Translations under genes and position numbers: made by a program
Notes under the pieces: generated by a model
The model's database searches: none
Seen by the model: the letters and a program-made list of their open reading frames with translations, nothing else
Told to the model about the DNA's origin: nothing
Shown: positions 14,187 to 26,745 of the stretch, one piece after another
How the letters are laid out: every line of letters starts with the position of its first letter
Numbering within the stretch: the stretch's first letter is position 1
From: Prunus persica
Lineage: Eukaryota > Streptophyta > Magnoliopsida > Rosales > Rosaceae
Assembly: GCF_000346465.2 (NCBI RefSeq)
Contig: NC_034009.1
Span: 42,603,897-42,667,896, forward strand
DNA: 64,000 nt
Direction: 5' to 3'

Positions 14187-14701
14187 TAGAGGTGGGCATT
14201 GGGACTGGAAAACTGGAACACCGAACTGAACCAGTGAAAAAAATCTGAAAAAAAATCGGTTGACCAAAAAAGTCAACAAACCGGACCGGAACCAGTTCTG
14301 GTTTTACACCCCACCCCACCGCACCGGATCGGACAGGTCATATATATATATATTTACAATATTTTAAAATCTAATGCCATATTTTAAATTTTATAATCAC
14401 TATTTTTCCAAGTTCAACTTCAAAAAATTTATAAATGTATGAATTGGATTATTTGTTAATTTTTAAGCCAAAAAAATAAGTTATTTATTATTATTATTTT
14501 CTACAAAAAATTAAAAAAAATATTTTGTTTTTTTTAAAAAATAAAAAAAATAAAAAATTAATAATCCGATTCAAAACCGAAACCGGTCAGAACCGAACCG
14601 GCATGTTTTTGAAATTTTTTTTGTCTAAACTGGACTGATTAAATAGTATCGGTTCTGATTTGAGGTGAGAATCGGATCGAACCAGACCGCGCCCACCCCT
14701 A
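14187..14701. mobile_element. hAT-type MITE with 8-bp target duplication
   Basis: The ends are TAGAGGTGGGC at the left and GCCCACCCCTA at the right. They are flanked by GTGAGACC (14179-14186) and GTGGGACC (14702-14709), an 8-bp duplication with one difference, as expected for the hAT superfamily. The interior is AT-rich with GGTTCGGTTTTGGTT-like words on both arms and encodes nothing. Confidence 0.8.
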
Positions 14702-15665
14702 GTGGGACCCACACCCAGCCCGAAAGGCATTTTTCTTCTTGGGCCTCCCCTTGCCCCAGCCCGAGCGCAACGGTGGAATTGCTCTAAGAGCTGGACTAGG
14801 TAGGCCTATAACCTCATTAGGTAGGCTTAATGTAGTCCAGCCCAAATTAAGACCCAAAAACACGCGAGCACCAGGTCTGCGTCTTCGTTGTTTCAACCGT
14901 CAAATCGTCGAGCTTGTCTTCACCAAACCTACGATTTTTGCTCAAAATCATAAGTAGGTACGAGTACTTGTCTTTTTAAATATCAGCTTCTCAGATAGTT
15001 CCCCAAATACCCATTAACTAGAAGGCGGGGCATTTTGAAAAAGGTCAAAGGAGAGAGAAATCTTTTTAAAGAGCCAAAATGGACAAAAATGCCATTATTT
15101 ATTTTTGGATTTCCTAAGGAATTCTTTACACTTGCATGTCTTTAGTTTGAAGTTGAAAGGTTTTTCTGTATTTTTAAGAAAAATTTTGACTTTTTCCAAA
15201 AGTGAAATTTTTTTTTTATAGCTAAAACATAAATTTACTTTTGTGTTCAATCGTAGTTTGAAGAGGAGCAGCAGCCAAAATCTGAGGTACCCTTTTCTTC
15301 CGAATTTTTTATTTAATTTCGAATTTAAAATTCTATCAATGATGTTAAATTTCCTAGAATATAAAGCTTTTAAATGGGCTTTTGAAGGCCCAAACAATTT
15401 TATACCCAGCAAAGATTCTTGTGCAGCTCTCTCTGGGTCACTCACGTTTTGAACTTCTTCCAGGTCCCATAGGAACCCCCTCTTCTTTCTCCATTCTTTT
15501 AGCTTGCTGCTGTCGCGCCGGAGCTGCAACTACCCGGTTAGTATTTTTTATTCATAATCACTCCCTCAGAAGTTTATGCTTGATTTCTTGATGTTTTTCC
15601 CTTCAATTCTACATATTTTATATAAAGAGTTTACTGGGTTTTCTTAGATCAACTGTACCAACTTG

Positions 15666-17646
15666 ATGGAGTGCGTGGTTCAGGGAATTATAGAAACACA
15701 GGTAAGTACTTTGATAATGTGGGGGTTGGGTTAGGCTTACATTTTGTTATACAATTTCTGGAAATGCCTCTAAATTCTGATCACTTGATAGCACACCTAT
15801 GTATTGCTGCTAGGGGAGAAAGATTGAATCTTCTGCTTAGAGCTCACTTTTTGACACATATCTTCTAACCATGTTTACCAAATTGTTCATTGGAGGCTAA
15901 TATGCGAGAAAGGAAGAAAATCTATATTTGGTTTTTTATTGAGTAGTTTTTGTTTTCTTGCATGTACAAGTTATTCATGATTATGGACTCTATTTTGTTC
16001 ACGATTGGAAATAGATCCCTAAAAGAACCCCTTTTCCCCCATCTGTGGTTAGTTGCTGTAGCTGCATCTAAAATATGGTTTTCATTTGCAGCATGTTGAG
16101 GCCCTTGAGATTCTTCTTCAGGGTCTTTGTGGTGTTCGCAGAGAAAATTTGAGGGTCCATGAGATATGTCTTAAAAGTGGCCCGAACCTTGGTAATTCAT
16201 TTCTTTTCCTCTTTTCATATTGAGCTGTGTGGCTAGAATAATGTGCACATTTTCTATACAATTAAGCCAAAGTCAGAATAGTCAATTTTCCTCTTTTATG
16301 GACTCATTTAAAGAGATGTTGAAAGCCTTCCCTGGTGTGCTTAAATAAATTTTCATAGCAGCCCGTTATTTTTTAATCTGTTTGGTACTTTTCCTCTGTG
16401 ACTCTTAAGTTCACATTTTTTCATTAATAACCTTTGAATTGATGCGATGGTTAGATGGACTTTTTTGAAGATTTTTATAATTAGCAACAGTGTTATATTG
16501 TATTGATTGCTGCAACGACTTGTGGTCTGGTTCAGTATATATCAGCTGAATAGCACAGAAAGAAATTATTTTGTAGGCCGTCCTAGTAATGATCTTCCTT
16601 TCTATAGGGGCTGTAGCTTCAGAGGTTCGACTTATATGCAATCTTGAGCAAACTGAACCAACATGGTAAGACTTAAAAACCTGCCTTGTCATATTTATTA
16701 ACACGTGGAAATTTGTGTTTTACACATACATGTGATTGTATCTATGCCAAATTCTGAATTTTGTAGGACCGTAAGGCATATAGGAGGTGCAATGAGAGGT
16801 GCAGGTGCTGAGCAAATTTCAGTTCTAGTAAGAACAATGGTCGAAAGCAAAGCAAGCAAGAATGTGCTTCGCTTATTTTATGCACTTGGCTACAAGTTGG
16901 ATCATGAGCTTTTGAGGGTGGGATTTGCCTTCCATTTCCAGAGGGGCACACAGATCACTGTGACTGTGTCATCAGTTAATAAGATGCTACAACTGCATGC
17001 CACAGATGAGGCTGTCCCTGTAACTCCCGGGATACAGTTGGTAGAAGTGACAGCCCCTGCTACATCTGAAAACTATACTGAAGTGGTAGCTGCAGTATCA
17101 TCTTTTTGTGAATATCTTGCGCCGTAAGTTTTTTTTTCTTTTCCCTTTTTATTTATTTATAGAAAAGCATTAAAGCCCACCTACCTACACATGCTTGTTG
17201 ATCTATGCCTCATGGCGAGGGGTCCCAGTGGTCCAAGCTTGAAAACCGAACAGACTAGTCCATTCCACGCTTGAAAACCTAACAGACTAGTCCATTTTTG
17301 TCTTGCATATCTAGTGGCTGGATACCCTCTATCATCTTTTTCATAAACAAGTCTTTATTGGGTGATCAGCGACGGTCCAAAGGGTCCCAATTGAATATTT
17401 CTTGCACCGTTGTTGATCATATTATAAATGATGAGGCATTCAATAGTGCATATAGGAAAACTGTTTTTAAGGTTTATGATGACTTTATATTGAAAATTTG
17501 TTTATTCGACAACGTATTCATTCACCTGGAATTGATTTCTCAGGCTCCTGCATTTGTCAAAACCGGGCATTTCAACTGGGGTTGTTCCTACTGCTGCTGC
17601 GGCTGCTGCATCTCTCATGTCAGATGGTGGGGGTACGACCTTATAG
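15666..17646 (+). CDS. MED18: Mediator complex subunit 18 (head module)
   Basis: MED18 belongs to the Mediator head, where it pairs with MED20 and helps link transcription factors to RNA polymerase II in the nucleus. The coding exons I read are 15666-15701, 16092-16191, 16608-16665, 16767-17123 and 17544-17646, all with GT-AG introns, giving 654 nt or 217 residues. Plant MED18 is about this length. The protein starts MECVVQGIIETQHVEALEIL and ends in an alanine run followed by SLMSDGGGTTL, both hallmarks of the plant protein; the central GGAMRGAGAEQISVLVR and FYALGYKLDHELL segments also match. A 5' UTR exon probably ends near 15537 (GTTAGT donor), with the acceptor just before the start at about 15646. 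Intron 2 holds one arm of the inverted repeat also found at 13821-14060. All splice junctions keep frame and there is no break. Confidence 0.95.
16315..16555 (+). repeat. Repeat arm inside MED18 intron 2 (inverse of 13821-14060)
   Basis: Reverse complement of the upstream arm over about 240 bp. It lies 124 bp inside the 5' end of intron 2 and stops 52 bp before the next exon, so splice signals are untouched. Confidence 0.85.
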
Positions 17647-18834
17647 CAGAAGTTGTAAATTGCTTTAAGTATCTCATGTCAATGTTGAATGATATACATG
17701 TATCATCTACAGCAATCAGAACTGCTTGTCAAACTTCATGTTAATTCCCCAAAGTAGTTTTTCCATAACTTGGAACTTTAGATAGTTGTGTTGGTGACAG
17801 TTCCGCACATGTAGTCGTGATTGTCAATGACAATTACAGCTCTCTCTTTTCCCCAGGCAATCTATTCAATACTAAATGAAACATTTAGCATTTGCTAGTT
17901 AAAAGATCAAATGCTAAACTAGCCTGTGAAAAACGGCTAAGTTAGCCCTAGATCATTAGGAGTGTTGGCATCGAGTAGGCGCTGCAGGAACGGTCGACTA
18001 AACCCTTCTTGTAATGATGCTAAAAAACTAATTATCTTTCATAAATGAAACCCAGTTAGTGATATTGTATATGCAGGCCTCCACTTTGTTGCCACTGACT
18101 TATTAGCACTTTCTACATTTCCACTCCAAACCACTTCGTCCAGATCCCATTGCATTGCATTATTGCACTGCTTTTTATTCGTCTTTTTTGTTTTTTTCTA
18201 GGTGAAGAGTTGAGTTCCTAGAGTAGCATCCTAGAGTTCCAATAAAGCCTAGAATAAAGGAGGTAAAACATATTTACACAGATCATACACACTGATTATC
18301 AGAACAATAAATAAGTGCAGTCTTAAACTTGTTTCAATATGTTTGATTTATTCTGCTTGAAAGAAAGATCCCTGTCTTTGTTAGTTGCCACTTGTAGCCA
18401 CATTTCCATGCATTGTTTGGACATAAAAAAGTCTCGTTGAACATGATTAATTGTCATGACATAAGAAACGTCTTTAACGTGATTGCATGACATAAGAAAC
18501 GTCGAGTGGTGTACAACAATGGGATGGGATTAGGTGGTGAAATTTATCTATTTGAATTGAGAAAAAAAGGGAGGAAGAAACCTAATCAACCTTGATTTTC
18601 TATGTTGCTTTGACAACCATGACCAACTATTTAACTACAAGAATCAGGTTGAGTTAGTGTCGCTGTTGAACGGAAAATTTTCACAAAAGCAATTAGCCAA
18701 GAATTTGACTTGGGTTAGAATTGAATTTGTTTTGTCCCTGCAATCTTATCAAGAAAAACATATAAAAATAAAATAGATGTATTTCAGTGGTTTTGAAACA
18801 TCAAGAGATAAGCATCTCGGTTGAGAAGTGGTCA
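17647..18834. other. MED18 3' flank and intergenic DNA
   Basis: The 3' UTR of MED18 presumably covers the first few hundred bases. No other gene is seen. A short hairpin (GCTAGTTAAAAGATCAAATGCTAAACTAGC region, 17895-17922) is the only structure I noticed. Confidence 0.4.
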
Positions 18835-20684
18835 TCAGCTTGAATTCAAACTCATCATAAGATAGCCTCTATAAGAGGCATAACACGAGGGGAGGTTGCA
18901 GGGACAAAAAATAAAAGGGGAGGCTCCAGAAAAAAAAAAAAAAAAGAAAAGCCTGTAAGGCCGCAAGTCTTGGGGAGAGTTGCAGGAATGAAGAGGAAGA
19001 GCAAGCACATAAGAGGATTCTTGGCTCTCTATGGCAAGGCTTCGCTCAAAGACTTCCAAGGATGCATCCAGTACGATCAACCCATGGGGGTTCTTGGCTA
19101 TGATGATTGAAATCATCACGTATTAAGTCAAGAAACTACTCTAAGGTGTACCTCTTCTCAAGTACCTCCAGGACAGCCAGCTATGGACTGACAGCCAAGA
19201 TGATTTCAATCAGCATATATTCTATTCCAACAGGCAGCTCTAATCAAATGCTTTCAAAGATGTGTCCAACCTCCAATTCAACATCAATTCGTGTGGGCTG
19301 ATTGTGATGGTGGGCAAATCACCAAAAAAAAAAAAAATCAGAACTGGTGCACAACTCTCTTGAAAAGGGGCATAGAGGAAATCCTAGAGTTCTCTAGGTT
19401 TCCCTTATTGTGGCGCCACAAAAGCCAAAGCTCGTTCAATGATGTTCATCATGAGATGGACAAACAGCAAAAAAATAAATCAAACTGAAAGAATCAAAGG
19501 CAACAAGACAGTGAGATTTCTCTCAGAGATGCTTTGAGCATCCAAACCCACAAAACAAATCTTGGATACAAAATCCATCATGGGTGTGTAACCCTCAATC
19601 AAACACTCTGTGACCGATCCAATCTGGGTACAAAACCCACAAACAAAACCATGGGGTCTGGTGCATACAGAGGCGATGAACTGAAAAAAGGGAAGCTGAA
19701 GACAGTCACGCTTTTCTTTGGCAGCTTGGTGTTGTTGCATACAGCAAGAACAAACAAAGACAACGAAGAAAAGGGGCAGCCAGCAGGCTGTGGAGAGACA
19801 CCAAGAAAAATAAATAAAGCCATGAGGCTTGGACAAACATGGAGAAGGCACCACAGTGCTGAAGAAAAAGTGCACGGCAGTGATGAGGGCATAGCCTTGA
19901 GGAGGGAGGCAGTCATGAGGCAGTTAAAAAAAGGGCTGCTGAAACAGAGCAAACCAAATGCTCCACCATTTTGGCACGCTCTAATTGCAACCACAGAAAA
20001 TATCTATTTGCTGGCAGAGTAAAAATAATAAATCAAGGCTGGGGTGTTCAACCCACCGTCAAAAACAGCCAACTAAGGATCTTCATCATAATCCAAAATG
20101 AGCAATGTTTGTGTGTATCACATGCTTTGATCTTAGATTGCCCCTCCAGCAAACAAGAGAGATCACCCCTTCTTTTCGTGAGTGTCAGCCAAAAAGAAGA
20201 AAAAAACAGCTCATGAATTGTTAAAGGGCTCCAAGACATGAGACGTGTCGACTCGTTGATGTTTAAGAGGTCAACAATTGGGTCTCTACCAACAAATTGG
20301 TCAGCAAATTCAGTGACAATAAAGCTGCACCAAAGCAAAAAGAAAGAAAACAAAAGGAAGGAAATAATATTGTTGTGGAGGAGATGCCACCACGTGAAAG
20401 ACCAAAACAAGAAAGCAGCAATATTGTTTTGTTCTCATTTTGCATGCAAGAAATAAACAAGAGGGTGGAGTCTTAGAACTTCACGGCTCCATATTTACTC
20501 AAGACAAGTTCGAGACAAGTTCACGGCTTCACGGCTCAAAGCTTCACAGGCCTACTTACTCAAGACAGGTTCGGGAAAGCAAAACACTAAGGCTTCACTC
20601 CTGTAAGGACCTCCATAAGTCCGTTTGCGATAGGGTAGTTCCGCTCAAATTCAAAGCTGAGTCAATCAGGTACTGCTAAATCAA
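18835..20684. other. Noncoding repeat-like region, possibly remnant of an LTR element
   Basis: Moderate-GC sequence with several overlapping open frames on both strands, none resembling a known protein. A duplicated phrase (CTCAAGACA(A/G)GTTCG, near 20500 and 20564) and A-rich tracts (18931, 19323) suggest decayed repeats. It runs straight into the tandem array downstream and may be the same large noncoding element. Confidence 0.35.
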
Positions 20685-22551
20685 TTGAGGTGGGCTTCAT
20701 GGGTTTGTTGTACAAAGTCACAAAGGTTATGCAACAAGTCTAAGAGCCCAAAACACAAATCTCAAGTCCGCAAATGATGGATTATGGGCTTAAATTCCAA
20801 AAATGCCCATTAACTCTCAAATCGTCAAGTGAAGACTCAAGTGGCACAAAACCACACCAGATGTCAAGGGGCACAAAACCACTTCAAAAGCCACATTAAG
20901 AAATGTGGGAATCAACCATTGTTGCAAGGAAGCTGTTCAGAAAAGAGTGCCAAGTGACTCAACCATGCTGTGACTATGACTCTAGTCCAAATAAATTATT
21001 GGTCATGCGCGGAGCATTAAGCTCAACTCCCAAAAGATTTTAAAGGAGCATCAATATGGATTAATGGGTTTTGTTGATCAAAAAAGCCCATTAATCTCAA
21101 ATCCTCCAAATCATGCATGGATACAAACGCATGTGTCAATGATCAAATTAAATTGGTGGGTTCATCAAAATTGCCCATTAGTTTTCTTTGATATTGACAA
21201 AAAGAAAAATGGTATAAAACCATCCAATTTTCCCCATGGGTCATCTACCCATGCAAATTCCAAATGAGATTAAATTCAAATATCTCAAACACAAATTCTT
21301 AATTAGTGGGCCACACTTACCCATTAATTTTTAATTTTTCCCATAGGTCATCTACCTATGGAAATCTCCAAATTGTCCCAAAGATACAAATTCTCAATTA
21401 GTGGGCCACACTTACCCATTAATTTCTAAAATTTGGAACTACGTCGGTTTGATCCCGTTAAGGGTACGTAGGCAGTCTAACATTCCAATAGACGCAACCG
21501 CAATCAAGTATAAATCTCTGGTTTATCTTAACCAGATTTCGCCAAAACACTTTCCCAAGTGCAATTGTCAATGTTTTAGGGAAAATTAATGGGATAATCA
21601 AAATTACTCATTATTTTTCTTGGACATTGACAACCAGAAAAGTGGTACAAAACCATTCAATTTTTCATGGGTCATCTACCCATACAAATTTCATTGAGAT
21701 TAAATTCAAATCTCTCAAATTCAAGTTCTCAATTAGTGGGCTACACTTACCCATTAATTTCCAATATTTCCCATGGGTCATCTACCCATGCAAATTTCAT
21801 TGAGATTAATTCTAAATCTCTCAAATACAAATTCTTAATTAGTGGGCCACACTTATCCATTAATTTTCAAAATTTTCCCATAGGTCATCTACCTATGGAA
21901 ATCCCCAAACGCAATTGTCAATGTTTAGGAAAAATTAATGGGATAATTAAAATTACTCATTATTTTTCTTGGACATGGACGACAACGAAAGTGGTACAAA
22001 ACCATCCAATTTTCCATGGGTCATCTACCCATGAAAACTCTAATGAGATTAAAGCCAAGTCTCTCAAACAGAAATTCTCAATTAGTGGGCCACACTTACC
22101 CGTTAACTTCCAAATTCCGAACTACGTTGGTTTGATCCCTTTGAAAGGGTACGTAGGCAATCTAGAGATTCAATCTAGATGCAACCATCCCAAATGCAAT
22201 CCCATATCGAATCCCTGGTTTATTCAGCTAAATTCACTCAAACACTTCTCAATACAATTCAAATCAAATTTCCCTCGCAATGAGTCATTTCTTCATTGCG
22301 ATTCTTTGAACTACGAGTGGCTTGATTCCCGCAAGGGATACGTAGGCATCCTGAGGTTGGACTTAGGAGCAGTTGCAAAATCAAACACAAACGTTCTGTT
22401 TCTTTATGATGGAATCAAAGGGTGTTCTCTTGAAGCAAGGGATTGTAATTAAGAGACTTGCGTCTCGAATGGGTCGAACCTAAAATAATAAAACCCCGTT
22501 ATTTAATTAGTGGTGGTGAAATTATATTAGGAGGATCACATTTTCCTTCAA
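20685..22551. repeat. Tandem-repeat region resembling a gypsy/LARD-type LTR
   Basis: The core consists of units with GGGCCACACTTACCCATTAA followed by a short hairpin, spaced 106-107 bp apart within two sub-arrays (21235 to 21342, and 21666 to 21772 to 21879; a sixth hairpin at 22015). A longer unit containing TTTTCTTGGACATTGAC recurs about every 350-420 bp. Three copies of GAACTACG(n)TTGATCCC(n)GGGTACGTAGGCA occur at 21436-21474, 22119-22159 and 22308-22348. From general knowledge this motif is common in long plant gypsy-type LTRs, but I could not find paired LTRs or a target duplication. Outer limits are approximate. Confidence 0.55.
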
Positions 22552-22761
22552 CAGTCGCTGTCAAATTCGATGCAAGTAAATGACATGATACAAACATAAC
22601 ATAACTCGGGTCCTACCCCCAATGTCTTCTGAACAGCTTATCAATGCAGGATGCATGTTTGAATTATGTTTTTATGTGTGCCGCTTAAATTAACGGTCAG
22701 GAATTGTCCACACACAATTAATTTTAGTAAAATTATATTATTTTGTTTATCTCTCACTGTA

Positions 22762-22794
<33 letters not shown>
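22762..22794. repeat. (TC)n microsatellite
   Basis: An uninterrupted run of TC dinucleotides following CTGTACA. Confidence 0.9.
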
Positions 22795-22795
<1 letters not shown>

Positions 22796-23141
22796 AAAAG
22801 AAGACTAATTGCATAGCCACAATCTACTAATTACAAGATTCCCCAGCCACGCTTGTTTACCTGCGATCAAAGTAGACCTTATTATAGTCGTGCCTTGCCA
22901 GGATCATGAGTTCCCATATTTGCTTTGAGTAATGCCAATATGATATATCACATTATAATGTGAAAAAAAATATATTCCATGACACTTTAGTCCCAAATAA
23001 TGTTCATATAATACAATGCACATAAACATATATAAGATGTGTACGTGTACAAATAAATGTACGTAGATATGCATTACATCACACATATCTGTATGTCGGT
23101 ATATACACATGCAAATGCATGGAATAAGTAAGAACTAATAA

Positions 23142-23513
23142 TGATCAAAGACAAAGGCAGCAACCACCAAATCTTTCTCAATCTGCGATTTAAACAAAGT
23201 GCTGCCAAACAAAGTGTAGAGATTTTCTGGTTTCAAAACAGATTTCTATTTCTTACACTCTTAATAACTTACAGCAGAATTTATATACACATGGAAGGCT
23301 TGCTAATCAAGCCTTGTATTAATTACAAAAGGTAGCAGGGGACAGCACAATAGCTTTGTATTAATTACAATAGGTAGCAGGGGCAGCATAGTAGGTATTA
23401 GGGGGCAGCTTGTGCAGCTGATGCAATTAATCATATTTTGGCTTCTTTTGGCTTTTCAACTTCTGGAACTTTGCTCCCTTCTCCTAGAGTCAGCAGCAAT
23501 TAATGCAATCTCA
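23142..23513 (-). mobile_element. Likely 3' LTR of a decayed Ty1/copia element
   Basis: The boundary with the pol fragment is a purine tract on the minus strand (GAAGGGGAGTAT), the polypurine primer, immediately followed by TGAGATTGC, the LTR start. The far end TTTGATCA is inferred from the TG..CA rule, so about 372 bp. A TATATAAAT box lies inside in the minus orientation near 23280. The LTR also carries a short direct duplication around TTGTATTAATTACAA (23314 and 23357). No second LTR is in the window. Confidence 0.6.
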
Positions 23514-23523
23514 ATACTCCCCT

Positions 23524-24905
23524 TCAAGTTGGTGCAAAAATATCACGCATGCCCAACTTATCAAGTGAGTCATAGAAAACTCTACTTGATATGGCCTTTG
23601 TCAGAATATTAGCAAATTGACTTTCTGAGTTTACAAACGGAAACTCAATCATACCATTCTCCAGTTTTTCTTTGATGAAGTGTCTATCCACTTCCACATG
23701 TTCGGTATGATCGTGTTGTACCAGATTATGAGCTATTTCGATAGCAGCTTTATTATCACAATATAGATTTGTGGCTTTCAACTATATAAATCTAAGATCT
23801 TTTAGTAATCTCCGTAACCAGCCCCTAAACTCAGCTTCAGCACTCGATCTAGCCAGAACTCTTTGCTTCTTACTTCTCCAAGTGACTAAGTTGCCACCCA
23901 CAAATGTAAAATATCCAGAAATAGAACGTCTACCTGTGATGGACCTTGCCCAATCAGTATCTGTGTATCCTTCTAGATCCATGTGTGTATGTTTGGAGAA
24001 CGTCAACCATTTTTTAGGGGCAGTCTTCAAGTATCTCAATATCCGTATAACTCAATTCATGTGTGTCTCACTTGGTTGATGCATGAATTGGCTTACCACA
24101 TTCACAGCATAAGCTATGTCGGGCCACGTGTGGGATAGATAAATCAATCTCCCAACTAATCTTTGATACCTTTCTTTATCAGTTGGAGCTTGGTTTGGAT
24201 ACATCCCAAATTTGTGATTCTGTTCAATAGGTGTGTCAGCTGGCTTGCAATCTAGCATTCTTGTCTCTGTCAATAAATCTAACACATACTTTCTTTGGGA
24301 TAGAAATATGCCATGTTTTGATCTAGCAACCTCTATGCCAAGAAAATATTGTAACTCACCCAGTTCCTTCATCTCAAATTCACTTGCAAGGAGCTTCTGT
24401 AGAGTCTGCATCTCTTCACTGTCATTACCGGTAACCACCATATCATCTACATAGATGATTAGGGCCGTAAGTTTTTTACCACGATGCTTTAAGAACAATG
24501 TGTGATATGAGTTACTCTAAGTGTACCCAAAGCGCTTCATGGAATTAGTAAATCTCCCAAACCGGACTCGAGGTGACTGCTTTAGCCCATACATAGATTT
24601 TTTCAACTTGCATACGGTATTGGGACCAAATGTCATAGGAATCTCTGGTGGTGGATCCATATATACTTCTTTTTATAAGTCCTCGTGAAGAAAGGCTTTC
24701 TTTACATCATACTGCAGTAGTGGCCAGTCAAGATTCGCAGCCAAGAATATGAGAACACATACAGTGTTGATCTTGGCAACATGTGCAAATGTCTCCTGGT
24801 AGTCAATTCCATATGTTTGTTTATATCCCTTGGCTACTAATCGAGTTTTGTATGGGTCTATGGATCCATAAGTTTTGTATTTAATGGTGTATATCCATCG
24901 AAGGT
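23524..24905 (-). pseudogene. Ty1/copia pol fragment (reverse transcriptase to RNase H), broken
   Basis: Minus-strand frames give the C-terminal half of a copia polyprotein: a reverse transcriptase with the YVDDM active-site box and [20 protein letters not shown], then RNase H with [20 protein letters not shown] and CDNKAAIEIAHNLVQHD. The polyprotein is interrupted by at least two stops (near 24515 and 24675) and a frame change between the RT frame and the RNase H frame near 24050. Everything upstream of mid-RT is absent beyond 24905, so gag, protease, integrase and the 5' LTR are gone. It cannot move on its own. The family is close to, but distinct from, the element at 38117-43132. Confidence 0.9.
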
Positions 24906-25869
24906 TAAGCTTGACTTATTATCATAAATTATCTTTCTTTCCTTGTCAAATTAATTAACCAACTGATTTGCTTTCTAAAGTGAGTTTGCAAACAACAAAT
25001 AATTACTGGGCCCAATCGCCAATCATGTACATCTCCCTTTAACTCCAACCAGACTCACACAAAAGCTCCCCATCAAGCCTGGACAAATCAATGGACACTT
25101 GTTGAATTCAGACTGAATAATCTCCTCTTAAGTTTCCCCAACACTTCCTCTTCTGATCAGGCACCATTAGGTTTTCCTACTCCAATCAAAACTTCTTATT
25201 ATTGTAAATGTAGGATAAGTTTTTTGTTTATGTTTTTACCTTCAATGAAATCGAAATAGTTCACTTTATTTTTATGCTACGTACTACATTGGGTTGAAAT
25301 CAAATCATCTTTTACAGACCAAACCAAAGTTTTTATTGATTAATTAGAAGGATTTCGGTTGTGAAATCAAAATCGATGCAGTTGGCCCTCAAAAGGTTTC
25401 AATCTCATTCTTTTACTTCAGAATTGAATCCCTTTCGAGCCAACCAAATGGGCTTAATCCTTCAAGTTGAAGATATGTAAGACATGCATGCGCTTGAATA
25501 GAAACCTCTCAAGCCCATCAAGCTTCTGTGGAGCTTCAACAAGACTCAATTTTTAAGTGTAAAAAAATGAAGAAATGGGCATTACGTGGCATTCCCCATG
25601 CAAATAACAGCTAAGCCCCGAATTGAAAGAGAAAGTAAACATACAGTGCATTTATAACAACAGCTGGGTTAGCATTGAAAGCATTTTCTAACTACTTCTG
25701 CCCTTAATTTGAAGCAAATCCTTGGACTGAGAGAGAGAGAGAGAGTATTGTGTGGCTGGCTTGGTGGCACCACCACCTATTCATGCCCATTTCCTCCTTC
25801 CCCACACTAGTAATCTCTCACCCATCTTCATCCCCCACTTTAACTTTGTCATTTTCATCAAGCCACCCC
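24906..25869. other. Intergenic DNA and upstream region of the DTM1-like gene
   Basis: No gene seen. A (GA)n run at 25729-25745 lies about 130 bp before the next start codon and probably falls in its promoter or 5' UTR. A phrase near 25435 (TTTCGAGCCAACCAAATGG) echoes one arm of the MITE at 49169-49277. Confidence 0.45.
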
Positions 25870-26745
25870 ATGGCAAACGATGCCGTTTTCAGGGCCTCTC
25901 TAGTTTGGTTGGCTGCAGTCATAGTGGTAGTTGGAGTATTCACACAGTCTTTCAAGAAGATGATGTTAACGTACGTGGTTGGTGTGCTGGGTATTTCTGG
26001 GTTGCTCTTGCCCGATTGGGGTTACTTTGACCGAGACTTTTCGAGGTGGACGTCTCCGGTTTCAGCCGAGGAAAGAGCCTCTGAAGTTGCTCAAAGATCT
26101 GGGTTAATTAGAAGGTCAGTTTTATTTTTATTTTTTGGGACATGTGAGATTTACTGGTTTTTCAATTGAATGTTGTGATTTTGTTGTGGAAGAATATTAG
26201 TGAACAATTGATTGATGTTTATGTGTTTAGCTTAGGGTCATCATTAAGTGATAAAACATCAACAAACAAAATTAGGGATCGTTATTTGACCCATCGACTT
26301 AAGGTCTGTTGGACTAGATCGGCCCAAAATTTCGGCCGGCCTGATCATATTTTACTATATTTCACAGCAATATAGTAATTAACATTTTTTTTGTTCTCAC
26401 TTCTATACGATAACTTCTTTCTACACGAATACAATCTAAGTATATTTTATGTATGTATGGTACATCACACGTATATATATAGAGGGTTCTTTAAATAAGT
26501 TTATGTGAGCGACACTCTTATAGAGTCCACCACATTGTATTTCAATTATCCAAATTGTGTTTGCCTATTTTATTGATCACAAGTGTATTCATGGACTAAA
26601 TTTAGGTAGTCCGGAGTGTTTGACTTATAACCTAAGAGACAATTCTCCGTTTTGCAGATTTAGAAAAAATCCTATGAGATCGGTTGCTTGTGCCACAGTT
26701 TATGGGTTTGCTCTACGGAAGTGGTGGATGTTCATATCAAGCTAA
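25870..26745 (+). CDS. DTM1-like signal peptidase complex subunit 1 homologue
   Basis: A small ER membrane protein related to signal peptidase subunit SPC12/SPCS1. The rice member, DTM1, is required for tapetum and meiocyte development; that role is known for rice and only inferred here. Two coding exons, 25870-26114 and 26658-26745, joined by a GT-AG intron, give 333 nt or 110 residues, the usual size. The protein begins MANDAVFRASLVWLAAV and has two hydrophobic helices, about residues 9-26 and 31-48, separated by TQSFKKM, the short-loop hairpin of SPC12. LLPDWGYFDRDFSRW and a C-terminal ALRKWWMFISS are also typical. An in-frame upstream start at 25750 would add a low-complexity Ser/Pro/Thr leader and I prefer the later ATG, where family similarity starts. 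Confidence 0.85.

Noticed and set aside
15095..15529. 144-residue minus-strand frame, Lys/Leu-rich
   Set aside because: It is antisense to the MED18 5' region, AT-rich, and has no family resemblance.
19480..20022. Overlapping frames of 131-162 residues on both strands
   Set aside because: No recognisable domain, competing frames on both strands, and repeat-like neighbourhood.
21667..22452. 261-residue open frame
   Set aside because: It runs through the 107-bp tandem array and only reflects repeat units lacking stops; the same phrase recurs with each unit.
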